Program-made: the position numbers and the translations under genes
The notes under the pieces: generated by a model
Seen by the model: only the letters and a program-made list of their open reading frames with translations
Databases searched by the model: none
What the model was told of the DNA's origin: nothing
Shown here: positions 1-8,376 of the stretch, one piece after another
Position numbering within the stretch: the stretch's first letter is position 1
How the letters are laid out: every line of letters starts with the position of its first letter
Assembly: GCF_016652235.1 (NCBI RefSeq)
Contig: NZ_JAEPKU010000020.1
Coordinates: 1-44,812 of the forward strand
Source: Dysgonomonas sp. Marseille-P4677
GTDB taxonomy: Bacteria; Bacteroidota; Bacteroidia; Bacteroidales; Dysgonomonadaceae
Reading direction: 5' to 3'
Length of the DNA stretch: 44,812 nt

Positions 1-347
1 TATGTATACAAATAACACGCAAATAGTTATTCTCATCAGGATAATATAATATTTTTTAAGCTTTTATTGTTGACTTTATATAACATTTATTCACCAATTA
101 AAATACAAACAATAAAAAGGGTATTATTGTTTCTTGATCTAAGAATAAAGTATATTTAATGCAACAAATTTATCGAGCTAATTATTATTCATCTTCGCCA
201 CGTCATAATTTTAGAGACTAGTATGTATAATAAAAATATTATATTTATGAATACTATATGAGTTTTTATTGATGAGTTTGAGTTTCGTGCTTGAGGTCGC
301 ATTTTAAAGAATTGGTACTAATTGGCTCTCTGTACGAAGTATTTACT
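1..347. other. AT-rich intergenic stretch, no gene seen
   Basis: No convincing reading frame is visible on either strand. The one structure I see is a short AT-rich inverted repeat: AAACAATAA at 107-115 and TTATTGTTT at 124-132 around an 8-base loop. It could be a weak terminator of a gene beyond the left edge. Confidence 0.5.
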
Positions 348-355
348 TATCTTTG
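348..355 (+). promoter_or_regulatory. Bacteroidota -7 box (TATCTTTG) for the first TlpA gene
   Basis: TATCTTTG matches the Bacteroidota consensus TAnnTTTG and lies 43 bases before the ATG at 398. A TTGG at 322-325 is a possible -33 element but is spaced slightly too far away (23 bases). Confidence 0.55.
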
Positions 356-397
356 CATCAAAGATATATATCATAAATAAATAATACTTCTCTTTTA

Positions 398-1492
398 ATG
401 AAAAAAATCACATTATTTTTAATGATTCTGACAGTGATAGTTACTTCATGTCAGGATAAACAAGCTTATACAATTGAAGGTAGTTTTGCAGAAGATACTT
501 TTGAGGGAAAGACTGTATATTTGCAAAAAATAGATAGTATGCAGGCAGAGTCTTCTACACTGATAGATTCAGCTGTAGTGAAAGATAGTAAATTTACCTT
601 TAAAGGAGTTGCAGAAGCAAAACCTACGATGGGATTCATATCTGTTGGAAGATTGGAAACTCCTGCGCCTGATTCACCAGTAGGAACATTGATTTTAGAG
701 CCAGGTAAAATAAAAATATCTTTGAGTAAGAATGCTGTAAATACATCAGGAACACCCATAAATGAGGAATTTAATAAAGTGCAATCTTTAATGAATGATC
801 TAGCAGCTTTATATCAGGAAGTAAATGATGCTGGTGGAATTGATGGTGTACCAAATGCGAATGAGAGAATGCAAACTTTGCAAACAAATATGCAAAAAGC
901 TGTATTTGATTTTACGAAGGCAAATATGTCAAATAAGGCAGGTGAGTTTTTGTTTTATTCAGCAGCATCTTCTATGACAATGGAGCAATTAAAAGAATTA
1001 TTGCCTTTGGCAGATAGCACTTTTCTTAATACAGCAGAAATAAAAGCTTTAAGTAAGGAGTTAAATAGGATAGTGCCGGAAGTTGGTCAACCGTTTGCCG
1101 ATGTTCAGCTGATAGATATGACTGGAAAATCAGTTTCTCTATCAGAGCATGTAGGGAAAAGCAAATGTGTACTTATTGATTTTTGGGCATCATGGTGTGG
1201 CCCATGTATTCAGGAAATGCCGAATTTGGTAAAAACATATGCCGCTTATAAAGCAAAAGGACTCGAAATTGTGGGTGTATCCGTAGATGACGATAAACAA
1301 GCATGGACAAATGCTGTTAAAATACACAACATGAGTTGGATACAATTAGGAGATGATACTAAATCGGCTTCAGAGCTTTATGGCGTAAATACGATTCCTC
1401 ATACTATATTATTAGATGCAAATGGAGTTATCCTTGCTAAGGATTTGAGAGGGAAAGAACTTGAGGCTAAAATAGCTGAAGTCTTGAATTAA
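398..1492 (+). CDS. TlpA-like thioredoxin lipoprotein with DUF4369 domain (copy 1)
   Basis: A predicted periplasm-facing lipoprotein thiol-disulfide oxidoreductase of 364 residues. Residues 1-18 form a lipoprotein signal peptide with the lipobox VTSC, so Cys18 is probably lipidated. About residues 23-130 resemble the DUF4369 beta domain that precedes TlpA/AhpC-TSA domains in Bacteroidota. The C-terminal third is a thioredoxin fold with active site WASWCGPC (Cys267 and Cys270) and the cis-Pro loop near TIPHT. Proteins of this architecture reduce or shuffle disulfides in envelope proteins or in cytochrome c maturation; the substrate here is unknown. A close paralog follows 94 bases downstream, so the pair is a tandem duplication. 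Family assignment is firm, physiological role is not. Confidence 0.9.
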   Translation: MKKITLFLMILTVIVTSCQDKQAYTIEGSFAEDTFEGKTVYLQKIDSMQAESSTLIDSAVVKDSKFTFKGVAEAKPTMGFISVGRLETPAPDSPVGTLILEPGKIKISLSKNAVNTSGTPINEEFNKVQSLMNDLAALYQEVNDAGGIDGVPNANERMQTLQTNMQKAVFDFTKANMSNKAGEFLFYSAASSMTMEQLKELLPLADSTFLNTAEIKALSKELNRIVPEVGQPFADVQLIDMTGKSVSLSEHVGKSKCVLIDFWASWCGPCIQEMPNLVKTYAAYKAKGLEIVGVSVDDDKQAWTNAVKIHNMSWIQLGDDTKSASELYGVNTIPHTILLDANGVILAKDLRGKELEAKIAEVLN

Positions 1493-1586
1493 TCTTTCCT
1501 TCAAACAATATAGCTCATTTTCTTGTTCTATAAGTTAGGAGTAGAAACGAACTAATCATATATTAATCATCTTATACTTATAATAA

Positions 1587-2693
1587 ATGAAAAAAATAAT
1601 ATTATTTCTTTCGGTCGTGGCGATGTTGGTTACATCCTGTGTCGAAAAAGAAGCATTTACTATTAAAGGAACGCTGCCTAATACAGAATATGATGGCAAA
1701 CAGGTATACCTGAAAGTTCTTGGTGAAAATTGGAAGGATCTTATAGCTATAGATACAGTTACCGTTACTAATGGTAGTTTTGAATTTAAAGGCTTGGCAA
1801 AAGGTGGCTCTATAATACACTTTATTGAACTGGCTGAACCAACAGATAAGGTAAAAAGACCAGTCTTATTAGTTGTGGAACCTGGACAAATAGAAGTATC
1901 TATGGATAGTATTTCTACTGTAAAAGGTACTGCATCAAATGATAGTTACCAAGCGTTTAATGATAAGCTTGGAGCTATTGATAGTGAAATGAAAGCCTTG
2001 TATAAGAAAGCACAAGAAGATACAACTAAGACCTTGAGAGCTGAATTAGAAAAACAATTTGAAGAGAAAGATGCTCAAAAGGCAGCGGCTAATTTTGATT
2101 TTGTAAAGGCAAATGCGCAGAATCAGTTAGGAGCTTACTTTTTTTCATCAAGATCATATATGTTTTCTCTTGACCAGATGAAAGAAATTTCTGCATTAAT
2201 AAAACCTGAATACAAGACTAATGAAAGAATGAAAAAGGTTGAAGCACGTATTCAAGCGTTAGATGCAACTTCAGAGGGAAAAGTATTTACGGATCTGAAA
2301 GGAAAAACACCGGAAGGTGCTGATGCCTCTTTAGCTGATTATGCTGGAAAAGGGAACTACGTCTTGGTTGACTTTTGGGCTTCATGGTGTCCTCCATGTA
2401 GAGCCGAGATGCCTAAGTTAGTTGAAGCATATAAGCTAAATAAAGGAAAAGGCTTCGAAATTGTTGGTATATCATTAGATAAGAATAATGAAGATTGGGT
2501 AAAAGGAATTAAGAATTTAGGCATTACATGGCCACAAATTTCCGATTTGAAATTTTGGGATAGTGAATTGGCTGCCGCTTATGGTATAAATTCTATACCT
2601 CATTTGGTGTTGCTTGATAAAGATGGAAAAATCATGGCACGAGGTTTAAGTGCAGATCAGGCTGTAGCTAAGCTAAATGAATTATTGAAATAA
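1587..2693 (+). CDS. TlpA-like thioredoxin lipoprotein with DUF4369 domain (copy 2)
   Basis: A second lipoprotein thioredoxin of 368 residues, parallel to its upstream neighbour along its length. The signal peptide ends in VTSC (lipidated Cys18), followed by a DUF4369-like region, a Lys/Glu-rich helical linker (about residues 130-185) and a thioredoxin domain. The active site is WASWCPPC (Cys268 and Cys271), so the dipeptide between the cysteines is PP instead of GP. That dipeptide tunes redox potential in thioredoxin-fold proteins, so the copies may differ in substrate or direction. The cis-Pro segment is SIPHL. I see no separate promoter box in the 94-base gap, so co-transcription with copy 1 is likely. 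A strong terminator follows. Confidence 0.9.
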   Translation: MKKIILFLSVVAMLVTSCVEKEAFTIKGTLPNTEYDGKQVYLKVLGENWKDLIAIDTVTVTNGSFEFKGLAKGGSIIHFIELAEPTDKVKRPVLLVVEPGQIEVSMDSISTVKGTASNDSYQAFNDKLGAIDSEMKALYKKAQEDTTKTLRAELEKQFEEKDAQKAAANFDFVKANAQNQLGAYFFSSRSYMFSLDQMKEISALIKPEYKTNERMKKVEARIQALDATSEGKVFTDLKGKTPEGADASLADYAGKGNYVLVDFWASWCPPCRAEMPKLVEAYKLNKGKGFEIVGISLDKNNEDWVKGIKNLGITWPQISDLKFWDSELAAAYGINSIPHLVLLDKDGKIMARGLSADQAVAKLNELLK

Positions 2694-2706
2694 TATTTAA
2701 TATATT

Positions 2707-2751
2707 AAATACAAAAAGGGGTATCATAAAATGATACCCCTTTTTGTATTT
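2707..2751. terminator. Bidirectional intrinsic terminator between convergent genes
   Basis: A perfect inverted repeat with 21-base arms (2707-2727 and 2731-2751) and a 3-base loop. The stem core GGGGTATCAT is flanked by A-tract on one side and T-tract on the other. It works for the TlpA pair on the plus strand and for gldH on the minus strand. Confidence 0.9.
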
Positions 2752-2760
2752 AGGTTTCTT

Positions 2761-3261
2761 TTATTCTATAGCAGAAATTCTTATTCCCACTTTTTCTATC
2801 CCTTTTAATTTTTGATCTCTCATTCCATGCACTAACTTAATCTGATAATTTCGCTTTTCTTTGAATATTATTTTATTTAATTCAAGTGATGTTTGGTAAA
2901 GAGAGCCAAATCCTGAACCTTGCCACTTCCCAAATTCGTCGGCTAACAGAAATTCTTTTTCTTTATTCAAAAAAATAGAGTCATGCTCTATATTTTCCTG
3001 AATGAAGAACCAGATGTTTTGATATGGGTAACTTGTATTATTAGATAGCTCTATAGTTAAACTATAAGGCTTATTTAATCCAAAGGAAGTTGAGTCTATA
3101 TCAAACTGAAGGGTGTCGTTTTGTGCCCATTCAGCATCCTTTAATTCGTGGAAATGATAATATATCTCTTTATTATTACAAGAGACATTTATTACAGCCA
3201 GAATAACGGATATAATAATTAGAATATTAAGCTTCAGGCTTCCTCTGATCAGGCTTTCCAT
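2761..3261 (-). CDS. gldH: GldH-like gliding-motility-associated lipoprotein
   Basis: A 166-residue lipoprotein. The N-terminus has a basic stretch, a hydrophobic segment and the lipobox VSC at Cys28. The body (YYHFHELKDAEW, then a beta-rich region with WFFIQE and a KVGIRI end) fits the GldH family. GldH was named in Flavobacterium gliding, but homologs occur widely in non-gliding Bacteroidales, so motility should not be assumed. The start overlaps the 3' end of the ricT-like gene by 35 bases, which implies co-transcription. That pairing is common in the phylum and supports the call. Residues 1-8 could belong to a start chosen too far upstream, but no better ATG precedes the signal peptide. 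Confidence 0.75.
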   Translation of the reverse strand: MESLIRGSLKLNILIIISVILAVINVSCNNKEIYYHFHELKDAEWAQNDTLQFDIDSTSFGLNKPYSLTIELSNNTSYPYQNIWFFIQENIEHDSIFLNKEKEFLLADEFGKWQGSGFGSLYQTSLELNKIIFKEKRNYQIKLVHGMRDQKLKGIEKVGIRISAIE

Positions 3262-4777
3262 CTTTGTTATTTTGTCTGTTTCTATTGTTTCTATTATTTT
3301 TATAGTTATTATTTTTATTTTGAGGCTTATTTTGAGTCTGATTCTGCCCTTGTTGGTTATTCTCAGATTTATTCTCGTTTTGCCTGATATTTAGTTGTTT
3401 GTTGCCAACATTAAGTTGTTTGCCATTATCATTTTTTTGGTTCCCTCCTTGCTGTTTATTTCCGTTCTGAGAACTACTTTCATGTTTGTTTTTTTGAAAC
3501 TTCTTCTTTTTGTTATTTCGACTGTTATTGCCACTATTGTCGAAGCGATTAATGTTTTCTTGAAGAATGTCATGAGATACCGGCTTTTCATTCTGTTCTT
3601 GTTCCTCATTTACGAGATGAGTAGGCTTATCACCTCGCTTATTCATTCTTATTACTTCGAAAACTCTATCTTTAGAAAGGGTAACCAAATTTGCAGCAAA
3701 ATGTTTATCAGTAGAATAAGTCATTGCTCCGGAGAGGATATCTGTCTTAAAGTGGAAATAAGACGCATCCTTCGTTTCAAGAATAGCTTCACGTGATGGT
3801 AACTTCCGTTGTGCTTCTACATATGTGTCTACTTCAAAGTTTAGGCAACACTTTAGTTTACCACATTGTCCGGCTAGTTTTTGCGGATTTAAAGGTATAT
3901 CCTGCAGGCGTGCGGCGGAAGTAGATACAGATATAAAATTAGACATTGAGCTCGAGCAGCATAGCTCTCGGCCACAAGGTCCGATTCCTCCTACACGTCC
4001 GGCTTCCTGACGGGCTCCGATCTGTTTCATCTCTATTTTTACACGAAACTCGGATGCATATACTTTAATTAATTGACGAAAATCTACACGTTCGTCCGCT
4101 ATATAGTAAAAAATAGCTTTGTTACCATCGCCTTGAAACTCGACGTCACTTATTTTCATTGCCAGCTTAAGTTCCTCTGCTATTTCTCTGGCACGCAACA
4201 TTGTCTTATGTTCTTTAGCTCTGGACTCATTCCATTTTTCAATATCATTTGGCTTAGCAACACGGTAAATACGTTTTGTTTCTCCACGGTAATTGTTCTT
4301 CAACATTTGCAATTGTACCAGTTTACCTGTCAGGGTAACTTCTCCTATGTCGTGTCCTGGTGTAGCTTCTACGGCAACAATATCGCCTTTGTATATTTCA
4401 ATATTATTGCTGTTAAGATAGTAGCCTTTGCGTGTGTTCTTGAACTGTACTTCTACCATTTGCGATTCACCCATCACTTCCGGGATATCTTGCAGCCAAT
4501 TGTATACTTCAAGTTTATTCGTGCCAGAGCAGCATGAACCGCCCTTTTTAGAGCAGCCGCCTCCCGATTTACACGAACATGATCCGCCTGATTTGCATGA
4601 ACAGCTTCCTCCGGAACTACAGCCTCCACTGGAACCACAACCACAGGTCTTAGTGGAGGTTTTGCTGTTTTCCATTATGTCTAAAGCTTTTGTATTGGCT
4701 TTGTAACAGGTGCATCCCACGGGTGTTTTACAAGTGCCTTGGCAATCTTGCGGGATAAATGTATTTTGATTTTCCAT
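3227..4777 (-). CDS. ricT: PSP1-domain protein, RicT/YaaT-like, with Cys-rich head and Asn/Gln-rich tail
   Basis: A 516-residue protein with a PSP1 core at about residues 95-380. It contains two Cys clusters diagnostic of the RicT/YaaT group: GPCGRELCC (about 265) and GQCGKLKCC (about 300). In Bacillus, RicT joins RicA and RicF in an iron-sulfur complex that affects RNA processing by RNase Y; whether this holds in Bacteroidota is not established. Two features are unusual. Residues 12-88 hold a dense Cys/Gly/Ser stretch with near-tandem GSCSCKSGG units. From about 390 to the end the chain is low-complexity Asn/Gln/Lys. Both ends could be metal-binding or RNA-binding, which is inference. It is followed directly by gldH. 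Confidence 0.85.
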   Translation of the reverse strand: MENQNTFIPQDCQGTCKTPVGCTCYKANTKALDIMENSKTSTKTCGCGSSGGCSSGGSCSCKSGGSCSCKSGGGCSKKGGSCCSGTNKLEVYNWLQDIPEVMGESQMVEVQFKNTRKGYYLNSNNIEIYKGDIVAVEATPGHDIGEVTLTGKLVQLQMLKNNYRGETKRIYRVAKPNDIEKWNESRAKEHKTMLRAREIAEELKLAMKISDVEFQGDGNKAIFYYIADERVDFRQLIKVYASEFRVKIEMKQIGARQEAGRVGGIGPCGRELCCSSSMSNFISVSTSAARLQDIPLNPQKLAGQCGKLKCCLNFEVDTYVEAQRKLPSREAILETKDASYFHFKTDILSGAMTYSTDKHFAANLVTLSKDRVFEVIRMNKRGDKPTHLVNEEQEQNEKPVSHDILQENINRFDNSGNNSRNNKKKKFQKNKHESSSQNGNKQQGGNQKNDNGKQLNVGNKQLNIRQNENKSENNQQGQNQTQNKPQNKNNNYKNNRNNRNRQNNKDGKPDQRKPEA

Positions 4778-4795
4778 TCTATATTATTATTAATT

Positions 4796-4828
4796 AGTTA
4801 AAAACAAAGCCCCTTTTCTCGGCTTTGT
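4796..4828 (-). terminator. Hairpin with T-tract between holB and ricT
   Basis: On the minus strand, ACAAAGCC (4828-4821) and GGCTTTGT (4811-4804) form an 8-bp stem with a 9-base loop, followed directly by five T residues. It lies about 60 bases past the holB stop and about 25 bases before the ricT start. It therefore acts either as the end of the holB transcript or as a leader attenuator for ricT-gldH. I saw no clear TAnnTTTG box between it and ricT. Confidence 0.6.
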
Positions 4829-4890
4829 GGGTTTATATTATTGTTCGCAAACATTCTCATGTTTACAATCTATAGAGTCTAATCTTAATT

Positions 4891-6015
4891 CTATTGCTTG
4901 ATAAGCATTGTTATTTTAAGGCAAAGATCGAAAAATACCATCTTTGCATTTACATTCTGTTCAATATGGCGTTCTGCCAATGCTAATTCATCCATAAAAC
5001 CGATGATATTTCGTTCGTTGATAAACGGAGCAAACCGGGTTCCAAAGTTAGCTTCATCTTGAGCTAAATATATCATTTCGGGTTGGCTCATATTGCTTAT
5101 AAAATATTCCCGAATCATACGTTGGCTATATATCAAGAATGCCTTTTGGTTTTCGCGCCCCACCCCAGCTATTTCATTTCCGATAGCCTTTATCTCTTTT
5201 ATATTTCGGGCATATGAGGCACGCATCATTTGAACAAAAAGATTGAAGAAGAACTTATGTTCTTCGTTCAGGCTGATTGTTTCGATAGCCTTCAGATAAT
5301 TACCATTCGAGAGATGTGCTACACTTACAGCATCTTCCTGTGTGATATTGTAAGTCGATTCTAAAGCCATGGCGATATCCTTTTCTTCTACACCATGTAT
5401 ATTGATCCGCTGACATCTCGATTGTATGGTTGTTATAATATTGTCCGGAGTATCCGAGACCAATAGGAATATTGTATTGTCAGTTGGTTCCTCAATTATT
5501 TTTAGAAGCTTGTTTGAACAAGATTCATGCATCTTTTCGGGAAGCCAGATAACCATTATTTTATACTTAGCCTCGTATATCCTTAGGCTGAGTTTTCGGA
5601 TTATTTCCTCACTTTCTTTTGCGTAAATTAACCCTTGAGAGTTTTCAGCATCAATATGATCAAGCCATTGACTTAGGTTAAAGTAATTATTCTGCATTAC
5701 AAACTCACGCCATTCAGAGATATAATCATCACAAACTTCTTTCTTCTTTGCTGCTTTTTTTATTATAGGAAAAACAAAATGAAGATCAGGATGGGCTAGA
5801 TGATTATATTTTACACAAGACGGACATTTTCCGCATGAATCTGTTTCTGAAGGATTCTCGCAATTAAGATATTGTGCATAGGCAAGTGCCAAAGGGAATT
5901 TTCCAATTCCTTCGGGTCCACAAAAAAGTTGGGCATGAGGGATAATCCCTTTTTTGATTGAACTAACTAGCCGCTCTTTTATTTCTCTTTGGCCTATAAT
6001 ATCTTTAAAAAACAA
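4891..6015 (-). CDS. holB: DNA polymerase III delta' subunit
   Basis: A 374-residue AAA+ clamp-loader subunit, which helps load the sliding clamp onto primed DNA in the cytoplasm. Visible motifs are a Walker A-like GPEGIGKF near residue 33, a zinc-binding cysteine set ending in CGKCPSC near residue 60, the IIEEPTDNTIFLL segment and the SRC motif (IQSRCQRI) typical of delta'/tau proteins. Length is normal for Bacteroidales HolB. The stop is followed by a hairpin; the start lies 20 bases past the metF stop, so it is the last gene of the LytM-dxr-rseP-metF-holB run. Confidence 0.93.
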   Translation of the reverse strand: MFFKDIIGQREIKERLVSSIKKGIIPHAQLFCGPEGIGKFPLALAYAQYLNCENPSETDSCGKCPSCVKYNHLAHPDLHFVFPIIKKAAKKKEVCDDYISEWREFVMQNNYFNLSQWLDHIDAENSQGLIYAKESEEIIRKLSLRIYEAKYKIMVIWLPEKMHESCSNKLLKIIEEPTDNTIFLLVSDTPDNIITTIQSRCQRINIHGVEEKDIAMALESTYNITQEDAVSVAHLSNGNYLKAIETISLNEEHKFFFNLFVQMMRASYARNIKEIKAIGNEIAGVGRENQKAFLIYSQRMIREYFISNMSQPEMIYLAQDEANFGTRFAPFINERNIIGFMDELALAERHIEQNVNAKMVFFDLCLKITMLIKQ

Positions 6016-6035
6016 TTTTGATCTTAATTAGAACG

Positions 6036-6986
6036 TTAATATATTTCTTTTGCTATTCTTCTAACACTTTCTGTTGCCATTAGTGAATAAAAATGTAAGC
6101 TTGGTACACCATGAGCTATAAGTTCTTTACTTTGCTTAATACCCCATTCCACACCAACTTCTTTAGCTTCATCGTCTGTTTTACATTTACGAAGTTCAAT
6201 GGCTAACTCTTCGGGAATACTTGAACGGAATATTCTCGGCAGCACTTCCAGTTGACTCATTAATACGATTGGTTTTACTCCTGGTATAATAGGTTTGGTA
6301 ATTCCTTCTTTACGACATCTTTCTACAAAGGAAAAATACTTTTCGTTGTCGAAGAACATTTGAGTGACAAAATATTCAGCTCCATTTTCTTCCTTTTTCT
6401 TCATATAGAAGATATCAGATTCTAAGCTGAGAGCATCTTCATGTATTTCAGGATAACAAGCCATACCATAAGAAAACGGGGTTGCATTCTTTTCAAACCT
6501 TGTTCCATCCATCGCAATTCCTTCATTGAAGTCATTAACCTGCAATTGTAAGTCTGTCGCATATTCATTCCTGTTGGGATAGATTTGTTCTGGTGCAAGG
6601 CGTTTACCATCACCCTGAAGCAATAGTAGGTTATGGACATGCAGAAAATTTAAATCGATCATTGCATATTCAGTCTCTTCTTTCGAAAAACCTTTGCATA
6701 TCATGTGCGGAATAGCGGTCACATTATATTTATGCTGAATAGAAGCGGCAATAGCTACTGACCCCGGACGCTTACGTATATTCACTCTTTGGGTCGATCC
6801 ATCAGGCATTGGCTGATCCAGATACTCGCTATGGTGAGTTGTTATATTAATATATTGCGGATCAAACTCTATAAGTTTGTCTATAATATTATATACTTTT
6901 TCGATATTATTCCCTTTTAAAGGAGGTAGTATCTCGAAAGAAAAAGCAGTTTTATTACTTTTATTTATTAATTCAGTTACTGTCAT
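6036..6986 (-). CDS. metF: Methylenetetrahydrofolate reductase
   Basis: A 316-residue FAD enzyme that reduces 5,10-methylene-THF to 5-methyl-THF for methionine synthesis. The N-terminal strand AFSFEILPPLKG, with the conserved E of the FE(F/I)xPP motif, is the clearest marker. YINITTHH, the LLLQGD segment and the ATESVRRI C-terminus complete the TIM-barrel pattern of MetF. Only 3 bases separate its start from the upstream rseP stop, so the two are co-transcribed. Nothing suggests a local methionine riboswitch. Confidence 0.94.
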   Translation of the reverse strand: MTVTELINKSNKTAFSFEILPPLKGNNIEKVYNIIDKLIEFDPQYINITTHHSEYLDQPMPDGSTQRVNIRKRPGSVAIAASIQHKYNVTAIPHMICKGFSKEETEYAMIDLNFLHVHNLLLLQGDGKRLAPEQIYPNRNEYATDLQLQVNDFNEGIAMDGTRFEKNATPFSYGMACYPEIHEDALSLESDIFYMKKKEENGAEYFVTQMFFDNEKYFSFVERCRKEGITKPIIPGVKPIVLMSQLEVLPRIFRSSIPEELAIELRKCKTDDEAKEVGVEWGIKQSKELIAHGVPSLHFYSLMATESVRRIAKEIY

Positions 6987-6989
6987 ATT

Positions 6990-8360
6990 CTAATTAAAAA
7001 ATATTCTGATTATATCATTACCATTAGCTACTAATAGCAAAAGCAGCAAGAATATCATCCCTCCCATTTGGGCATATTCCATAAATTTCTCATTTGGTTG
7101 CCGTTTTGTTATTACTTCATATAGAAGAAACATTATATGTCCTCCATCTAAAGCAGGGATAGGCAATATATTCATAAATGCGAGCACTATTGATAAGAAT
7201 GCTGTCATCGACCAAAATGTATGCCAGTTCCATTGAGCCGGAAACATATTCCCAATTCCGGCAAATCCGCTAAGATTTTTCACACCTTCTTTTGTGAAAA
7301 CGAAACGAATTTGAGCAACATATCCTTTTAGTGTGGCAATACCATTCTTTATACCAGCGGGAAACGACTCGATGAATCCATATGTATCAGTTCGCATATT
7401 TCCTTTTGAGAAAATATCTGCCATTTTGGTTGCTGGGCTAATACCTATGACTCCAGAGGTGTCGATTGCCGCAGTTACAGTCAATGGTTCACCATTACGA
7501 TATAAGGTTATTGCGAGGCTGCGTTTTTCATTATCCTTCAGATTTTCACTTAATCGGGATACTGTTTTCTGTATGTTGTAAAAAGAAGTAACGGGTACCG
7601 AATCTAATGCAGCAATGCTATCGCCTTTCATCAACCCAATCCGTTCCGCTTCACAGTTTTTACCAACACTGTCGATAACAGGTGATACCCAATAGTTATA
7701 TGCAACTTGCTTAGATGCAATCACACTATCTGCAAAATTCGCAGGTAGGGTTAACTCCATTTGTTTGCCATTGCGTTCTATCAGCACTGTTTTTGCATCT
7801 ATAAAATGCATAAAAGTATTCATATCAAGTATGCCGCGTCCTTGTACAAGCTCTTCGCCGTCGGCACTGATTAAGATATCTTTATCCTGAAATCCTCCAT
7901 TTCTTTTCACCGTTTCGGAGAATGTCATACCATCTTTTACATTCTTTAGCGGAAGATATGTATCACCCCACGCAAAAAGCATCATTGCAAAAATAATCAT
8001 TGCCAGAATAAAATTGAATAAGACTCCTCCTACCATAACTAGTAGGCGTTGCCAAGCTGGTTTGGAGCGGAATTCCCAAGGTTGTGGAGGTAAAGCCATC
8101 TGTTCCTTATCCATTGATTCGTCTATCATCCCGGCAATCTTCACATATCCGCCTAAAGGCAACCAACCTATACCATATTCCGTGTCACTATTTTTAGGTT
8201 TAAACTTAAATAGAGAAAACCATGGATTGAAGAATAGGTAGAATTTTTCAACTTTTATTTTGAAAAGACGAGCAAATAAGAAATGCCCGAATTCGTGAAT
8301 AATAACCAGTATTGATAAACTTAGTATTAACTGTAGCGCTTTTATTAATATTGTTTCCAT
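6990..8360 (-). CDS. rseP: RseP-type site-2 protease (M50 intramembrane metalloprotease)
   Basis: A 456-residue inner-membrane zinc protease. The first transmembrane helix holds the catalytic HEFGH (residues 22-26). The C-terminal membrane region has NILPIPALDGGH, whose Asp is the third zinc ligand. The middle contains two PDZ-like periplasmic regions (around KDILISADGEELVQGRG and KGDSIAALDSVPV). In E. coli the enzyme releases sigma-E by cleaving an anti-sigma factor, and it also clears signal peptides. The substrates here are not shown by the sequence. It sits 16 bases downstream of dxr, the common dxr-rseP arrangement. Confidence 0.94.
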   Translation of the reverse strand: METILIKALQLILSLSILVIIHEFGHFLFARLFKIKVEKFYLFFNPWFSLFKFKPKNSDTEYGIGWLPLGGYVKIAGMIDESMDKEQMALPPQPWEFRSKPAWQRLLVMVGGVLFNFILAMIIFAMMLFAWGDTYLPLKNVKDGMTFSETVKRNGGFQDKDILISADGEELVQGRGILDMNTFMHFIDAKTVLIERNGKQMELTLPANFADSVIASKQVAYNYWVSPVIDSVGKNCEAERIGLMKGDSIAALDSVPVTSFYNIQKTVSRLSENLKDNEKRSLAITLYRNGEPLTVTAAIDTSGVIGISPATKMADIFSKGNMRTDTYGFIESFPAGIKNGIATLKGYVAQIRFVFTKEGVKNLSGFAGIGNMFPAQWNWHTFWSMTAFLSIVLAFMNILPIPALDGGHIMFLLYEVITKRQPNEKFMEYAQMGGMIFLLLLLLVANGNDIIRIFFN

Positions 8361-8376
8361 TAAAAAAATTAAAGAG

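Noticed and set aside
1-397. Riboswitch or small RNA in the left-end intergenic region
   Set aside because: Only one short AT-rich inverted repeat is visible and no known aptamer core could be recognised.
3260-3620. Possible direct-repeat array (CRISPR-like)
   Set aside because: The repetition is the Asn/Gln-rich coding tail of the ricT gene, with irregular units and no spacers.
4073-4537. Plus-strand 154-codon frame inside ricT
   Set aside because: Antisense shadow without a recognised domain; the hydrophobic look comes from complementing Lys/Asn-rich codons.
4428-4706. Plus-strand Pro/Glu-rich open frame opposite the ricT Cys-rich head
   Set aside because: It is the reverse complement of the Cys/Gly/Ser repeat; composition alone explains the open frame, and there is no promoter or domain.
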